This document shows positions 44,965 to 53,172 of a DNA stretch of 64,000 bases, in pieces. The stretch comes from a virus. The translations under genes were made by a program, and so were the position numbers. Within the stretch, counting starts at the first letter, position 1; each line of letters starts with the position of its first letter. The DNA lies in the IMG/VR virus record IMGVR_UViG_3300002350_000003, positions 1 to 64,000 of that record; one strand, given 5' to 3'. Below the pieces are notes generated by a model. The model did no database searches. It had not been told where the DNA came from and was given only the letters and a program-made list of their open reading frames with translations.

Positions 44965-45412
44965 GTTCCAATCTTCTTTCTATAGCTTTATTTATATCAT
45001 CAAAAAAGCCTAACTCTTTGCGTTTACCATTAATTTGTATTCTTACTTGCCACTTTTTTCTTATTTTATTCCAAGAAATACCTCTATACCCACTAGTTGA
45101 ATCTTTTCTAACATGTGAATTACTTTGATTAATTTCTTGTGTGACATCTCGTAAATTATTAATACAATTATTCTGTTTATTTCTATCAATGTGATCTATT
45201 TGATTTTTAGGCCATTCATCATAATACAAATACCATGCCAATCTGTGTGCTTTATATCTTTTATATCCTACTGATATTACTATATACCCCTTATTATCAA
45301 TAGTACCTGCGATATCTCCCGCCTTTGTATATCCCAAATTAGGATTTATTTTCCAGAATATATTTCCAGTGTTGGGGTCATATAATAACATTTCTTTTAA
45401 ATTATATTGCAC
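44942..45412 (-). CDS. HNH homing-type endonuclease with AP2-like domain between nrdA and nrdB
   Basis: 156 residues from a GTG at 45412 that has GAGGGTGG five bases ahead; ATG 45391 is the alternative. The N-terminal 'YDPNTGNIFWKI' and 'AHRLAWYLYYDEWPKNQIDHIDRNKQNNCINNLRDVT' regions form the HNH_3-type nuclease, with His in 'HRLAW', 'IDHIDRNKQNN' and Asn in 'NNLR'. The C-terminal 'GYRGISWNKIRKKWQVRI' is an AP2-like DNA-binding domain. Overlaps nrdA by 11 and nrdB by 23 bases without truncating them. Confidence 0.88.
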   Translation of the reverse strand: MQYNLKEMLLYDPNTGNIFWKINPNLGYTKAGDIAGTIDNKGYIVISVGYKRYKAHRLAWYLYYDEWPKNQIDHIDRNKQNNCINNLRDVTQEINQSNSHVRKDSTSGYRGISWNKIRKKWQVRIQINGKRKELGFFDDINKAIERRLEHENNIKY

Positions 45413-47636
45413 AAGAACCACCCTCACAGGTAGATAACAAATCTTTTTCAGTATTACCATCAGAATCTGGCGTATTGCAATAATAAAAGTTCTTTACACC
45501 ATATTTATACCCCTGTATCTGATCTTTGATCAAAATACTCAAAGGAATATTGCCGTCAGGATAATGGGAATAATTATAGTATAAATTAACACTTATGCTC
45601 ATATCAACAAATTTTTGTAACACTGCACAAATATTTAATATTGCTTTGTTGTTTGGCATTTCCCACGCTAAAGTATAGTAATTTTTACGAGAAGCATAAT
45701 TTGGCACTAATTGCTTGAGGATGCCGTTCTTAGCCTTTTTATAAGACATGAGGCTACGGACAGGTTCAATTCCATTTGTGCTGTTCTGGATGACGCTAGA
45801 GGACTCACAGGGCATTATAGCAGTCAGAGTAGAGTGTCTTAGACCATGAATTTTGATCCTAGCTCTCAAACCCTCCCAATCCATAATATACTCTGGCTTA
45901 ACCAGTTCGTCAACTGTTTTTTTGTACCAATCGATTGGAAGCAATCCGCGAGAATATTTAGTCTCATTAAATTTATTACATGGACCCTTGAGTTCAGCAA
46001 GTTTGCAGGACTCATTTAGTAAGTACCACTGAATTTTTTCCATGATTTCATGAACTAATCTTAATGTTTCGGCATCATCATATTTTAGCTTGTGCTTTGC
46101 TAAAAATGCAGCAAAATTAGTAATACCAATTCCAAGTGATCTACGATTCTTTGTAAAGTTTTCACCAGCCGCTACTGGATAATCTTGATAATCAATAATA
46201 GATTCTAAAGACTTTACAGCAATAGAGCAAGCTTTTTCTATGTCCTTGTTATCTTCCAGTTCAAGTAGGTTTAATGCTGACAGAATACAAATACCAATTT
46301 CGCCTTCTTTGTCATCTATAGATGATATTGGTTTAGTTGGATGGATAATTTCTTGACATAGATTACTCATGTAAACTGGGGCATCCCATGATCCATGCTC
46401 ATTAGCATTATCAATATTCATAACATAAATGCGACCAGTTTCTAATCTCTCTTTGGTAAAAATTTCAGCAAGCTTTCTTGCGTTAATTTTCTTCTTCATC
46501 TTTACGTAGCGAGCGTTTTCATATTTTTCATATAGCTTTTTGAAGTCTTCATTATTGTTCATAGAACTATAAAGACCACCAGTTTCATGAGGACTCATTA
46601 GTGTAATGTCTTCATTTTTAATTAAACGCTCATAGAATAACTTGTTAAACTGAACAGAATAATCTAGCTTTCTTACTCTATTATCGTCAGTTCCCGCGTT
46701 ATTCTTTAATGTCATTATATCTTCAATTTCATAGTGCCAAAATGGAATATGCACAGTAGCAGAACCACCACGAATACCATTCTGACTTGTTGCTTTAACC
46801 GTTGACTCAAATATCTTTAAGTATGGGATAAGACCAGTATGAATTACTTCGCCGCCCCTAATGCTAGAGTTAATTGGGCGAATGCGGCCAATATTTAAAC
46901 CAATGCCAGCCCTTCTTGCAGTATACTTTCCAACAGCGTGTACGCTTGAAAATATAGAATCAAGATCATCTTCAACGTCTACTAGAACACAGCTAGCAAA
47001 CTGTTTGATTTTAGTTCTTACTCCAGCCATGATTGGAGTTGGAAGATTAATCTTAAATGTAGAGAAACATTCATATGCCTCTTCTACTTCCTCTACGGTA
47101 TCAAATAAAGACATAGCGATTGCTACATAAGCAAACTGTGGTGTTTCATACATCTGTCCAGTAGACCTATTCTTAATAAGATACTTATCTATCATTTGCT
47201 GTAATCCAGCATAAGTATATAAATAATCTCTATCATGATCCACGAACTTTTCAATCTGATCTATTTGTTCTTTACTCCACTTTGATAATAGAGTTTCATC
47301 ATATATTTCAGCTTTTACATTACTAGATATATGAGACAACAAACTTGGTGGAGCATCATGGTTTTCCCAGAGATCTTTTCTAAGGGACATATTCAATAGT
47401 CTAGATGCAACATATTGATAGTTTGGCTTGCTGGGAGAAGTTAGATCGTTAGCAGACTTGATTAAGATTTGATGGATTTCTTCTGTGGTTATTCCATCTT
47501 TTAAAGAGAGGTTAGCATTCATCTCTATATCTGACCAAGAAACGTTAGCGATGTCTTTTATCGCCCACTCTACAACCTTATGAATCTTCTCAACTGTATA
47601 GACTTCGAAACTACCGTTCCTTTTTTGAACGCGCAT
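45402..47636 (-). CDS. nrdA: Class Ia ribonucleotide reductase alpha subunit
   Basis: 744 residues, near the usual 750-760. An N-terminal ATP-cone-like domain (first 90 residues, 'VQKRNGSFEVYTVEKI') is followed by the barrel, with 'CVLVDVEDDLDSIF' (redox Cys), 'NLCQEI' (active-site Cys-Glu loop), 'MPCESSSVIQNSTNGIEPV' and the radical-transfer Tyr pair near 'ASRKNYYTLAWEM'. The C-terminal 'CEGGSCAI' is the mobile redox CxxxxC tail. An ATP cone suggests dATP feedback control is retained. Confidence 0.95.
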   Translation of the reverse strand: MRVQKRNGSFEVYTVEKIHKVVEWAIKDIANVSWSDIEMNANLSLKDGITTEEIHQILIKSANDLTSPSKPNYQYVASRLLNMSLRKDLWENHDAPPSLLSHISSNVKAEIYDETLLSKWSKEQIDQIEKFVDHDRDYLYTYAGLQQMIDKYLIKNRSTGQMYETPQFAYVAIAMSLFDTVEEVEEAYECFSTFKINLPTPIMAGVRTKIKQFASCVLVDVEDDLDSIFSSVHAVGKYTARRAGIGLNIGRIRPINSSIRGGEVIHTGLIPYLKIFESTVKATSQNGIRGGSATVHIPFWHYEIEDIMTLKNNAGTDDNRVRKLDYSVQFNKLFYERLIKNEDITLMSPHETGGLYSSMNNNEDFKKLYEKYENARYVKMKKKINARKLAEIFTKERLETGRIYVMNIDNANEHGSWDAPVYMSNLCQEIIHPTKPISSIDDKEGEIGICILSALNLLELEDNKDIEKACSIAVKSLESIIDYQDYPVAAGENFTKNRRSLGIGITNFAAFLAKHKLKYDDAETLRLVHEIMEKIQWYLLNESCKLAELKGPCNKFNETKYSRGLLPIDWYKKTVDELVKPEYIMDWEGLRARIKIHGLRHSTLTAIMPCESSSVIQNSTNGIEPVRSLMSYKKAKNGILKQLVPNYASRKNYYTLAWEMPNNKAILNICAVLQKFVDMSISVNLYYNYSHYPDGNIPLSILIKDQIQGYKYGVKNFYYCNTPDSDGNTEKDLLSTCEGGSCAI

Positions 47637-47662
47637 AATCCCCTCTTTCTTTTAATCAACTA

Positions 47663-48301
47663 TCAATATTCGTTAAAAAGTTTTCTAAACAATCTTTCAA
47701 GTATAAACTTTAATATAACGGGCAAAACAACATAGATTAGCAAGAATGATAGTATAACAGACCCATGAATTACTTCTGGATCTTGTTTTACATTAGACAT
47801 TACGAAGTCTTTGCAGTCTCTTTTTAGTTGCCTCTTGCTATATTTGTCACACTCCGCAAAGTTCATTCCGCCTTGGCTAGCTATTGTAGCCCATTCGTTG
47901 CCATACTGCAAACATTTTTTGGCTAAAAAGTTTCTTTCTTCGTCTGCGTATTCAGCATCAATCTGAGCTTCTATGTCGCTAGTGTCGAAAGAACCACCAA
48001 ACAGAGTTTCTGAGTTTTCATCATAGGAAAACTTGATATCTGGAAGGTATCTCAACTTTAGTGTACCACCATCTTTACCCAAAGTCAAGCCCTGTACGTA
48101 AGCACTTAACTTTATGTACTTTTTCCAAGTGACTTTTGGGAGAGATTCAGTAAATGAAAGAATGATATTTTCAGAGGTATCTTTTATGACTTTAATATCT
48201 AATGGTTGGGGGAAACTTATATTTAGATTTTTAATGTCATAACCATTCTTTGAAAAGATAAAATCAACAATCTGTTTAATTTGTAAAATTGGTATTGCCA
48301 T
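47663..48301 (-). CDS. Membrane-anchored hypothetical protein (212 aa)
   Basis: Soluble, beta-rich N-terminal 170 residues followed by a strong transmembrane segment near residues 180-200 ('SFLLIYVVLPVILKFIL') and a short basic tail. Two cysteines lie in the helical region before the membrane segment. First of the small-membrane-protein group after nrdA. Function unknown. It could be an envelope or superinfection-type protein. Confidence 0.55.
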   Translation of the reverse strand: MAIPILQIKQIVDFIFSKNGYDIKNLNISFPQPLDIKVIKDTSENIILSFTESLPKVTWKKYIKLSAYVQGLTLGKDGGTLKLRYLPDIKFSYDENSETLFGGSFDTSDIEAQIDAEYADEERNFLAKKCLQYGNEWATIASQGGMNFAECDKYSKRQLKRDCKDFVMSNVKQDPEVIHGSVILSFLLIYVVLPVILKFILERLFRKLFNEY

Positions 48302-48302
48302 A

Positions 48303-48770
48303 TTAATTTTTCTGTATTAGTGACCAAGCCAAGCCCATAAATCTATCTGAGATTTTATTTTTTTCTTCATCTGTTAGTTTATGATTGTCATCACCACCAG
48401 CGGCAGAAGTAATTAAATCTATGATAGCGACATCTAAATCTTTATACTTATCGTTCATAGCCCCTTCAAAGAATCCACTTGCAGATAATGCTAGCACATC
48501 ATTTACTTGTTGTAACTGAGCGTCATAGGTTTTTACCCTACTAGCAAACTCTTGACTATATATAGCCATCTTTGCTCTATCGGTAGGGTCAGTAATTAAT
48601 GATGATACCGGTTTAACAAGTTCTATTATTTCATCGCTTGGGCGATCTATATTTAGAATAGCAACATCGGGCTTTGGAAAAACTGGAATTAAATTTAATA
48701 CCGGTTTGTATAAAGCTAAACCTAGTAAAACTAGTGCTATAAGATTTCTAACCTTAAGAAACTTTTCCAT
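48303..48770 (-). CDS. N-terminally anchored hypothetical protein (155 aa)
   Basis: ATG 48770 has GAGG six bases ahead; the upstream TTG is rejected. One hydrophobic segment near residues 9-24 ('NLIALVLLGLALYKPVL') anchors a helical domain, exported by the positive-inside rule. The lone start/stop context places it in the membrane-protein group. No enzymatic motif. Confidence 0.55.
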   Translation of the reverse strand: MEKFLKVRNLIALVLLGLALYKPVLNLIPVFPKPDVAILNIDRPSDEIIELVKPVSSLITDPTDRAKMAIYSQEFASRVKTYDAQLQQVNDVLALSASGFFEGAMNDKYKDLDVAIIDLITSAAGGDDNHKLTDEEKNKISDRFMGLAWSLIQKN

Positions 48771-49029
48771 CGTTGTCCTCAATTACTTTGTTTAATAGTG
48801 GAAATACTTCGTCTAATTTCTCAGACGCTACGGTTAAATGGTATTCATCGCATTTATTTTTTAGCTGATACCATAAACTAACTATTTCCAAAAATCCCTC
48901 TTCTTTGTTCTCTACAACTTTGACTTTAGACTTAGCAAATAATCTAGATACCCAGTATGGAATATCTACAAAGTTAGTTGCTAATATAAGTAAAGCAATT
49001 ACAATCAACCAAACATTCCACGATTCCAT
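48754..49029 (-). CDS. Small membrane protein (91 aa)
   Basis: An N-terminal transmembrane segment (residues 5-25, 'VWLIVIALLILATNF') precedes a charged helical domain. A good AGAGGT site precedes ATG. Directly downstream of a lipoprotein gene and overlapping the next gene by 17 bases. The pair of a short inner-membrane protein and a small lipoprotein resembles spanin organisation, but this is inference. Confidence 0.55.
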   Translation of the reverse strand: MESWNVWLIVIALLILATNFVDIPYWVSRLFAKSKVKVVENKEEGFLEIVSLWYQLKNKCDEYHLTVASEKLDEVFPLLNKVIEDNDGKVS

Positions 49030-49033
49030 CTTA

Positions 49034-49339
49034 TTACCTCTTTAAATTAGTGGTCTTTGCATGAAATGGACACACTGTTTTATGACCATCTCCTTGAACT
49101 ATTATTCCCGTGCCTTTGCAAACGCATTTGGCTGGGTCTGGATCAGTATCCACAACGGGCTGTGGTTTTGGATCTACCTTAAAAACCTCTTTTTCTGCGT
49201 TATCAAAAGCTGCTTTACACTTCTCTTGCCACTCCGTTACGTAAGAAGAGTACATATTTGTTATATCTTCTGGATTGACAGAAAACATATTATTTGAGCA
49301 TCCAGCTAATAATAATGCTAATAGTATATATTTATTCAT
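49034..49339 (-). CDS. Small lipoprotein with a cysteine-glycine motif (101 aa)
   Basis: Signal peptide ending in a lipobox 'LLAGC' (Cys14), so a lipid-anchored protein is expected. The mature part has a Pro/Asp-rich linker and a 'CVCKGTGII...CPFHA' pair of cysteine knuckles, similar to a DnaJ-type CxCxGxG element and perhaps zinc-binding. Downstream is the small membrane protein. It could act in lysis or in surface exclusion. Confidence 0.65.
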   Translation of the reverse strand: MNKYILLALLLAGCSNNMFSVNPEDITNMYSSYVTEWQEKCKAAFDNAEKEVFKVDPKPQPVVDTDPDPAKCVCKGTGIIVQGDGHKTVCPFHAKTTNLKR

Positions 49340-49347
49340 TGTAATTC

Positions 49348-50646
49348 CTAGTATAAAGTGAATGAAGACAAATCAATTGTTGTTACAGTATATGAACTAC
49401 CAGATCTATTATTTCTTGTCCAAAGTAGATTCATATTAGTATTTAATGTACTTATAAAATTACTATAGAATGGTCCACTGTCTGGTCCGGTCCATGTTAT
49501 TATCAAAACCAATTGATTATTGATGATTAAAAATGATGGGTTACCACTATCTCCACCGATTATTGATTCATGAAATAATATTCTATTTGGGTATGTATTA
49601 TAATAACTATTATTGGGATCAAGATAATTTTGTGTTGGTTGCTGTGTATATGCGGAACTGCCCGTTGGGTCCACGTATAGAAATTCTTTTACTAAAGCTT
49701 TTTCTTCTTGATCTAAAGATAGCATTGGAAGTCTGTAGATGGTATAAGTACCACTTTTATTTCTATAAATTGTAGGTAAATATATAGACCAATTAGAAGG
49801 AAGTAATTTGGCAAAACTAATGGAATTTGGTACGTCAGAATCTAAAAGTCCCAAATAAATATCACTAGTCAATGTTGGCATTTTGTCTATTAATGTTCTT
49901 TCTATAACGACATTATCATTAGTAACAAATCTAACTTTAGCCCCGATATCTATTTCATAATGAGTAGCAAAAACTAAGTGACTTGGGCTAATTAGAGTTC
50001 CAGCTCTAGTATTTGATCCAGTTGTATTCCAAGGACTTATGCAAGTTAAATCTAAATCATAAGCCCAACAATTAGTATTTCTAACGTATGTAGAAGTTGA
50101 ATGGTTTTGAGTACTATAAATATCTTTTGCTATAGTTGGGTTTTTATTTAATAGTCTATTATCGACGCTATCAGAACAATTTTTTGCTAAACTACCAGAT
50201 GTAAATTCACAAAAAGCATCTATTTGTCCACCTATATTACAATTGACATTTACTTCTGCAATGTTAAAATCAGATGTATTTATTCCACTTGCTATAATTT
50301 TTACTGCTCTTTTAGAAGTGCTTCCCGTTGGCACTCCAGAACATATATAGTTGTTAGGATTTAAATTTGATAAAATACTGTTATCTGTACTATATACAGT
50401 AACTGATATATCATCTTGTTTATATAATATTATATTAAAATCAGTTATAGTAGATGAATTAGTAGATCTGAATACTGTAGCGTCATAATTCGTAGTATAA
50501 CCAGAGCCAGTAGAAACTAATATCCTATCTTGGGGCTGTGCTGTGATTTTTACTCTATCTCCACCAATATCTGGTTTTTTAAACAGATAAGATGAATTCT
50601 CAGATATAGAACCACAATTGAGAGGTATATTTTGAGCTTCTATCAT
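49348..50646 (-). CDS. Trypsin-like serine protease, copy B, following fibre B
   Basis: 432 residues. The N-terminal 150 residues are beta-rich with Cys near residues 11, 102, 136, 146 and 157. The protease domain has the full triad: H229 ('FATHY'), D262 ('SDIYLGLLDSDVP') and S367 in 'IGGDSGNPS'. 'NTNCWAYDLDLTCISPW' carries two Cys shared with copy A. No signal peptide. It overlaps the fibre gene by one base (TAATG), so the two are co-translated. Serine proteases with this fold normally cut peptide bonds. Here the virion context suggests a tail-associated protease, but that is inference. Confidence 0.8.
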   Translation of the reverse strand: MIEAQNIPLNCGSISENSSYLFKKPDIGGDRVKITAQPQDRILVSTGSGYTTNYDATVFRSTNSSTITDFNIILYKQDDISVTVYSTDNSILSNLNPNNYICSGVPTGSTSKRAVKIIASGINTSDFNIAEVNVNCNIGGQIDAFCEFTSGSLAKNCSDSVDNRLLNKNPTIAKDIYSTQNHSTSTYVRNTNCWAYDLDLTCISPWNTTGSNTRAGTLISPSHLVFATHYEIDIGAKVRFVTNDNVVIERTLIDKMPTLTSDIYLGLLDSDVPNSISFAKLLPSNWSIYLPTIYRNKSGTYTIYRLPMLSLDQEEKALVKEFLYVDPTGSSAYTQQPTQNYLDPNNSYYNTYPNRILFHESIIGGDSGNPSFLIINNQLVLIITWTGPDSGPFYSNFISTLNTNMNLLWTRNNRSGSSYTVTTIDLSSFTLY

Positions 50647-51950
50647 TATGGTGTTCCATAGCTAGCTTGACAGTAATTTACTGCCGCTACCCATCTAATA
50701 TTTTTAGTTGCTAATCCAGTAACTCTAATAGACAATCCTCCATTTGTAGCATCTGCTGCTACGCTGGCTAAAGCCGAAGTCATACCAGCATCTTTCCAGC
50801 TTGTTTCAGTGGGTGTTTCAATCAAAGCGGTAGTACTAGCACCAACCCCTCTTTTAATACCTCCAACAAAATTCCATACGGCTGAAGAAGTATCCGTGTC
50901 ATTATAAGCACTAATTTGTATGTTAAAATTTACCGTAGTTTTATCTGGTAAAAATATAAAATTTCTTGAAGTCGTGTTACTTGGAGATGTTACTAGAGAT
51001 GCAGATCCATTTGCCGTTAAAATTACATTTGATGTATTACTTGAGGTTTCAGTTCTTAGCACTATGGTTGATCGCTGTGCATCTCCAGCAGAAGCAAAAC
51101 TACCACCAGCCTGTGCCACTTCTCCATATAAAGTAGTTTTTGCGGATATACCACCTAAAATAGATGAATATATTCCGCTAGCAATATTGTTTTGACCGTT
51201 AATGATGCTAGAATAGTTAGCAGTTGCTGTGTTTTGATTCCCATTTCCAATAAAAGTATAATCTGAAATAGCAGAATGACCAAATCCATTTATAATAGAA
51301 GAATAAGTTCCTCTGCTCATATTAAAAGTTCCATTACATATCAACCCATAGTTAGGAGACGTTACAGTATTTCTTAAACCAGTGATTATGGTAGCGTTAC
51401 TAGAGGCTGGTGATCCAGCAGTATTTCTATCTCCATTAAGAATAGATGTATAAACACCGCTACCAACACAGCCATTACCAGATAAAATTGTTATATTATA
51501 ACCACTTGCAGTACAAGTATTAGCGTGATAAATACCATTATAGTTAAAACTTGAACCAAGCAGTGATGAAATTATTGAGTTTCCTGATCCCAAGCATAGA
51601 TTTCCGCTTCCTAATATATTGTTAAATTTTGTAGTATTATTACCAGAGATTTCAACTATTGGGGATGAGATTACTATTCCGCCAACTGTAGATCCATCAC
51701 CAACATATAGTTTTTTAGTATCGGTTGTCCATAACGGTTCTGCTACCGATGGAGTTACCAATAGTCTTTCTGAATCAAGACCCTGCTTTAATTGCAAAGT
51801 TGCAGCTTGATTTAGTACAGAACTTCTTAATGTGCTGGCAGAAACTTTTTTTGTTATTGCTTGATCATTTGGGCTATCCACCATAACAAAAAGATCATCA
51901 TCTGTTACAGATGATACTGATGGTAACTGCGTTATTTTTACAACACCCAT
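50646..51950 (-). CDS. Tail fibre / adhesin with trimeric beta-roll-like repeats (fibre B)
   Basis: 434 residues. The N-terminal 'KITQLPSVSSVTDDDLFVMV' and 'PLWTTDTKKLYVGDG' segments match the N-terminal domain often found in phage fibre/tropism proteins, as in Mtd-like adhesins. Residues 95-280 hold repeats of the type 'SSIINGxxN', 'SSILGG', 'TIITGxxN', resembling the left-handed beta-roll of trimeric autotransporter adhesins. The C-terminus is a compact beta domain and probably the receptor-binding part. A good TAGGAG site precedes ATG. Confidence 0.75.
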   Translation of the reverse strand: MGVVKITQLPSVSSVTDDDLFVMVDSPNDQAITKKVSASTLRSSVLNQAATLQLKQGLDSERLLVTPSVAEPLWTTDTKKLYVGDGSTVGGIVISSPIVEISGNNTTKFNNILGSGNLCLGSGNSIISSLLGSSFNYNGIYHANTCTASGYNITILSGNGCVGSGVYTSILNGDRNTAGSPASSNATIITGLRNTVTSPNYGLICNGTFNMSRGTYSSIINGFGHSAISDYTFIGNGNQNTATANYSSIINGQNNIASGIYSSILGGISAKTTLYGEVAQAGGSFASAGDAQRSTIVLRTETSSNTSNVILTANGSASLVTSPSNTTSRNFIFLPDKTTVNFNIQISAYNDTDTSSAVWNFVGGIKRGVGASTTALIETPTETSWKDAGMTSALASVAADATNGGLSIRVTGLATKNIRWVAAVNYCQASYGTP

Positions 51951-51959
51951 ATTAAACTC

Positions 51960-53171
51960 CTAATAAGATAAAAAAGATGAAAGATCTATTTCAGTTAGTT
52001 GATACCCACCGCCAAGCTGAGACATCATTGTGTTGATAGCATTTTTTCTTTGAGTTATAAATGTACCCAAACTAGAACTAGTCCAAACTGTAAGAACTAC
52101 TAATTGATTGTTAATTATTAGAAATGATGGACTACCAGAATCTCCGCCAATAATATCTTCATAAAATGATAATCTAAAAGAATTTGTCGGGCGCATCAGT
52201 ACAACTTGATTAGATATTGCATATAAATCAGCAACCATAGCTTTTTTTTCTTGATCCGTTATTAAAACTGGAAGTTTTATTGGATGAGAAATAGAAGGTA
52301 AATACGATGTCCAGTTTTCTGGCAAAATTTTAGCAAATGATATACTATTAGGAACATCAGAATTTAATACACCAATAGTTATATCTGGATAATATGGAGT
52401 GTATGAAGGATCTGTTTGCAATGTTTCAATAGTTCTATTAATAACAATATTGTCTGATGTGACATATCTTATTGTTGTTCCTACTGGTGGTTGATAGTGG
52501 GCGGCAAATAAAACATGACGAGGAGAAATAAGTACTCCCGCCATATTATTGCCACCATATGAGTTCCATGGACTTATGCACGTTAAATCTATGTCTGAAA
52601 CCCAACATCCTGTATTTCTAATATAAATATTAGATGAGTTGTTTATATTAGAAAAAATAGGTTTTGAGTAACCGGGAACTTTGTTGCTTATACGACTGTC
52701 GATGGCATCAGTAGTATTTTTTGCTAATGAATTATTAGCCCAACTGTTAAAAGAGTCTATATTTCCAGAATATGTTTTTTGAGCATACAGTCCTATTGCT
52801 GATGTTTCACCATCATTAGATATTGCTGTAATAGTACAATATCCATCATTCTGATACGTAGCTATTCCACCATTATTATTTATAGTTAATACAGATGGAT
52901 TGGATGATGAAAATTTAACAAGGCTATTGAATGTAGATTGATTGAATATATTTTGTATAGTAAAATCTGTAACATATTCAGCACTAGTTTGCCTATTGAG
53001 CATTTTATCTTTATCATAAGCTATAGAATTAGAGCCAGACACTGTAATTCTATTTATGACATTACCTACAATGTCAAAAGATCTATCGCTAATCCTTTTT
53101 TTAGCATAATTATTGAAGTTTACGGTTGATGCTAAACCGCAGTTAATTGGATGATTTACAGATGGATACAT
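51960..53171 (-). CDS. Trypsin-like serine protease, copy A, following fibre A
   Basis: 403 residues. An N-terminal Big_2-like immunoglobulin-type segment (about 85-130, 'SSSNPSVLTINNNGGIAT') leads to the protease domain with H225 ('FAAHY'), D263 ('PDITIGVLNSDVP') and S345 in 'IGGDSGSPS'. C189 and C198 match copy B and may form a disulfide. The two proteases align through the whole catalytic domain and end with the same 'IDLSSF' motif, so they are paralogues. It sits one base after fibre A, the same arrangement as copy B. Confidence 0.8.
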   Translation of the reverse strand: MYPSVNHPINCGLASTVNFNNYAKKRISDRSFDIVGNVINRITVSGSNSIAYDKDKMLNRQTSAEYVTDFTIQNIFNQSTFNSLVKFSSSNPSVLTINNNGGIATYQNDGYCTITAISNDGETSAIGLYAQKTYSGNIDSFNSWANNSLAKNTTDAIDSRISNKVPGYSKPIFSNINNSSNIYIRNTGCWVSDIDLTCISPWNSYGGNNMAGVLISPRHVLFAAHYQPPVGTTIRYVTSDNIVINRTIETLQTDPSYTPYYPDITIGVLNSDVPNSISFAKILPENWTSYLPSISHPIKLPVLITDQEKKAMVADLYAISNQVVLMRPTNSFRLSFYEDIIGGDSGSPSFLIINNQLVVLTVWTSSSLGTFITQRKNAINTMMSQLGGGYQLTEIDLSSFLSY

Positions 53172-53172
53172 A

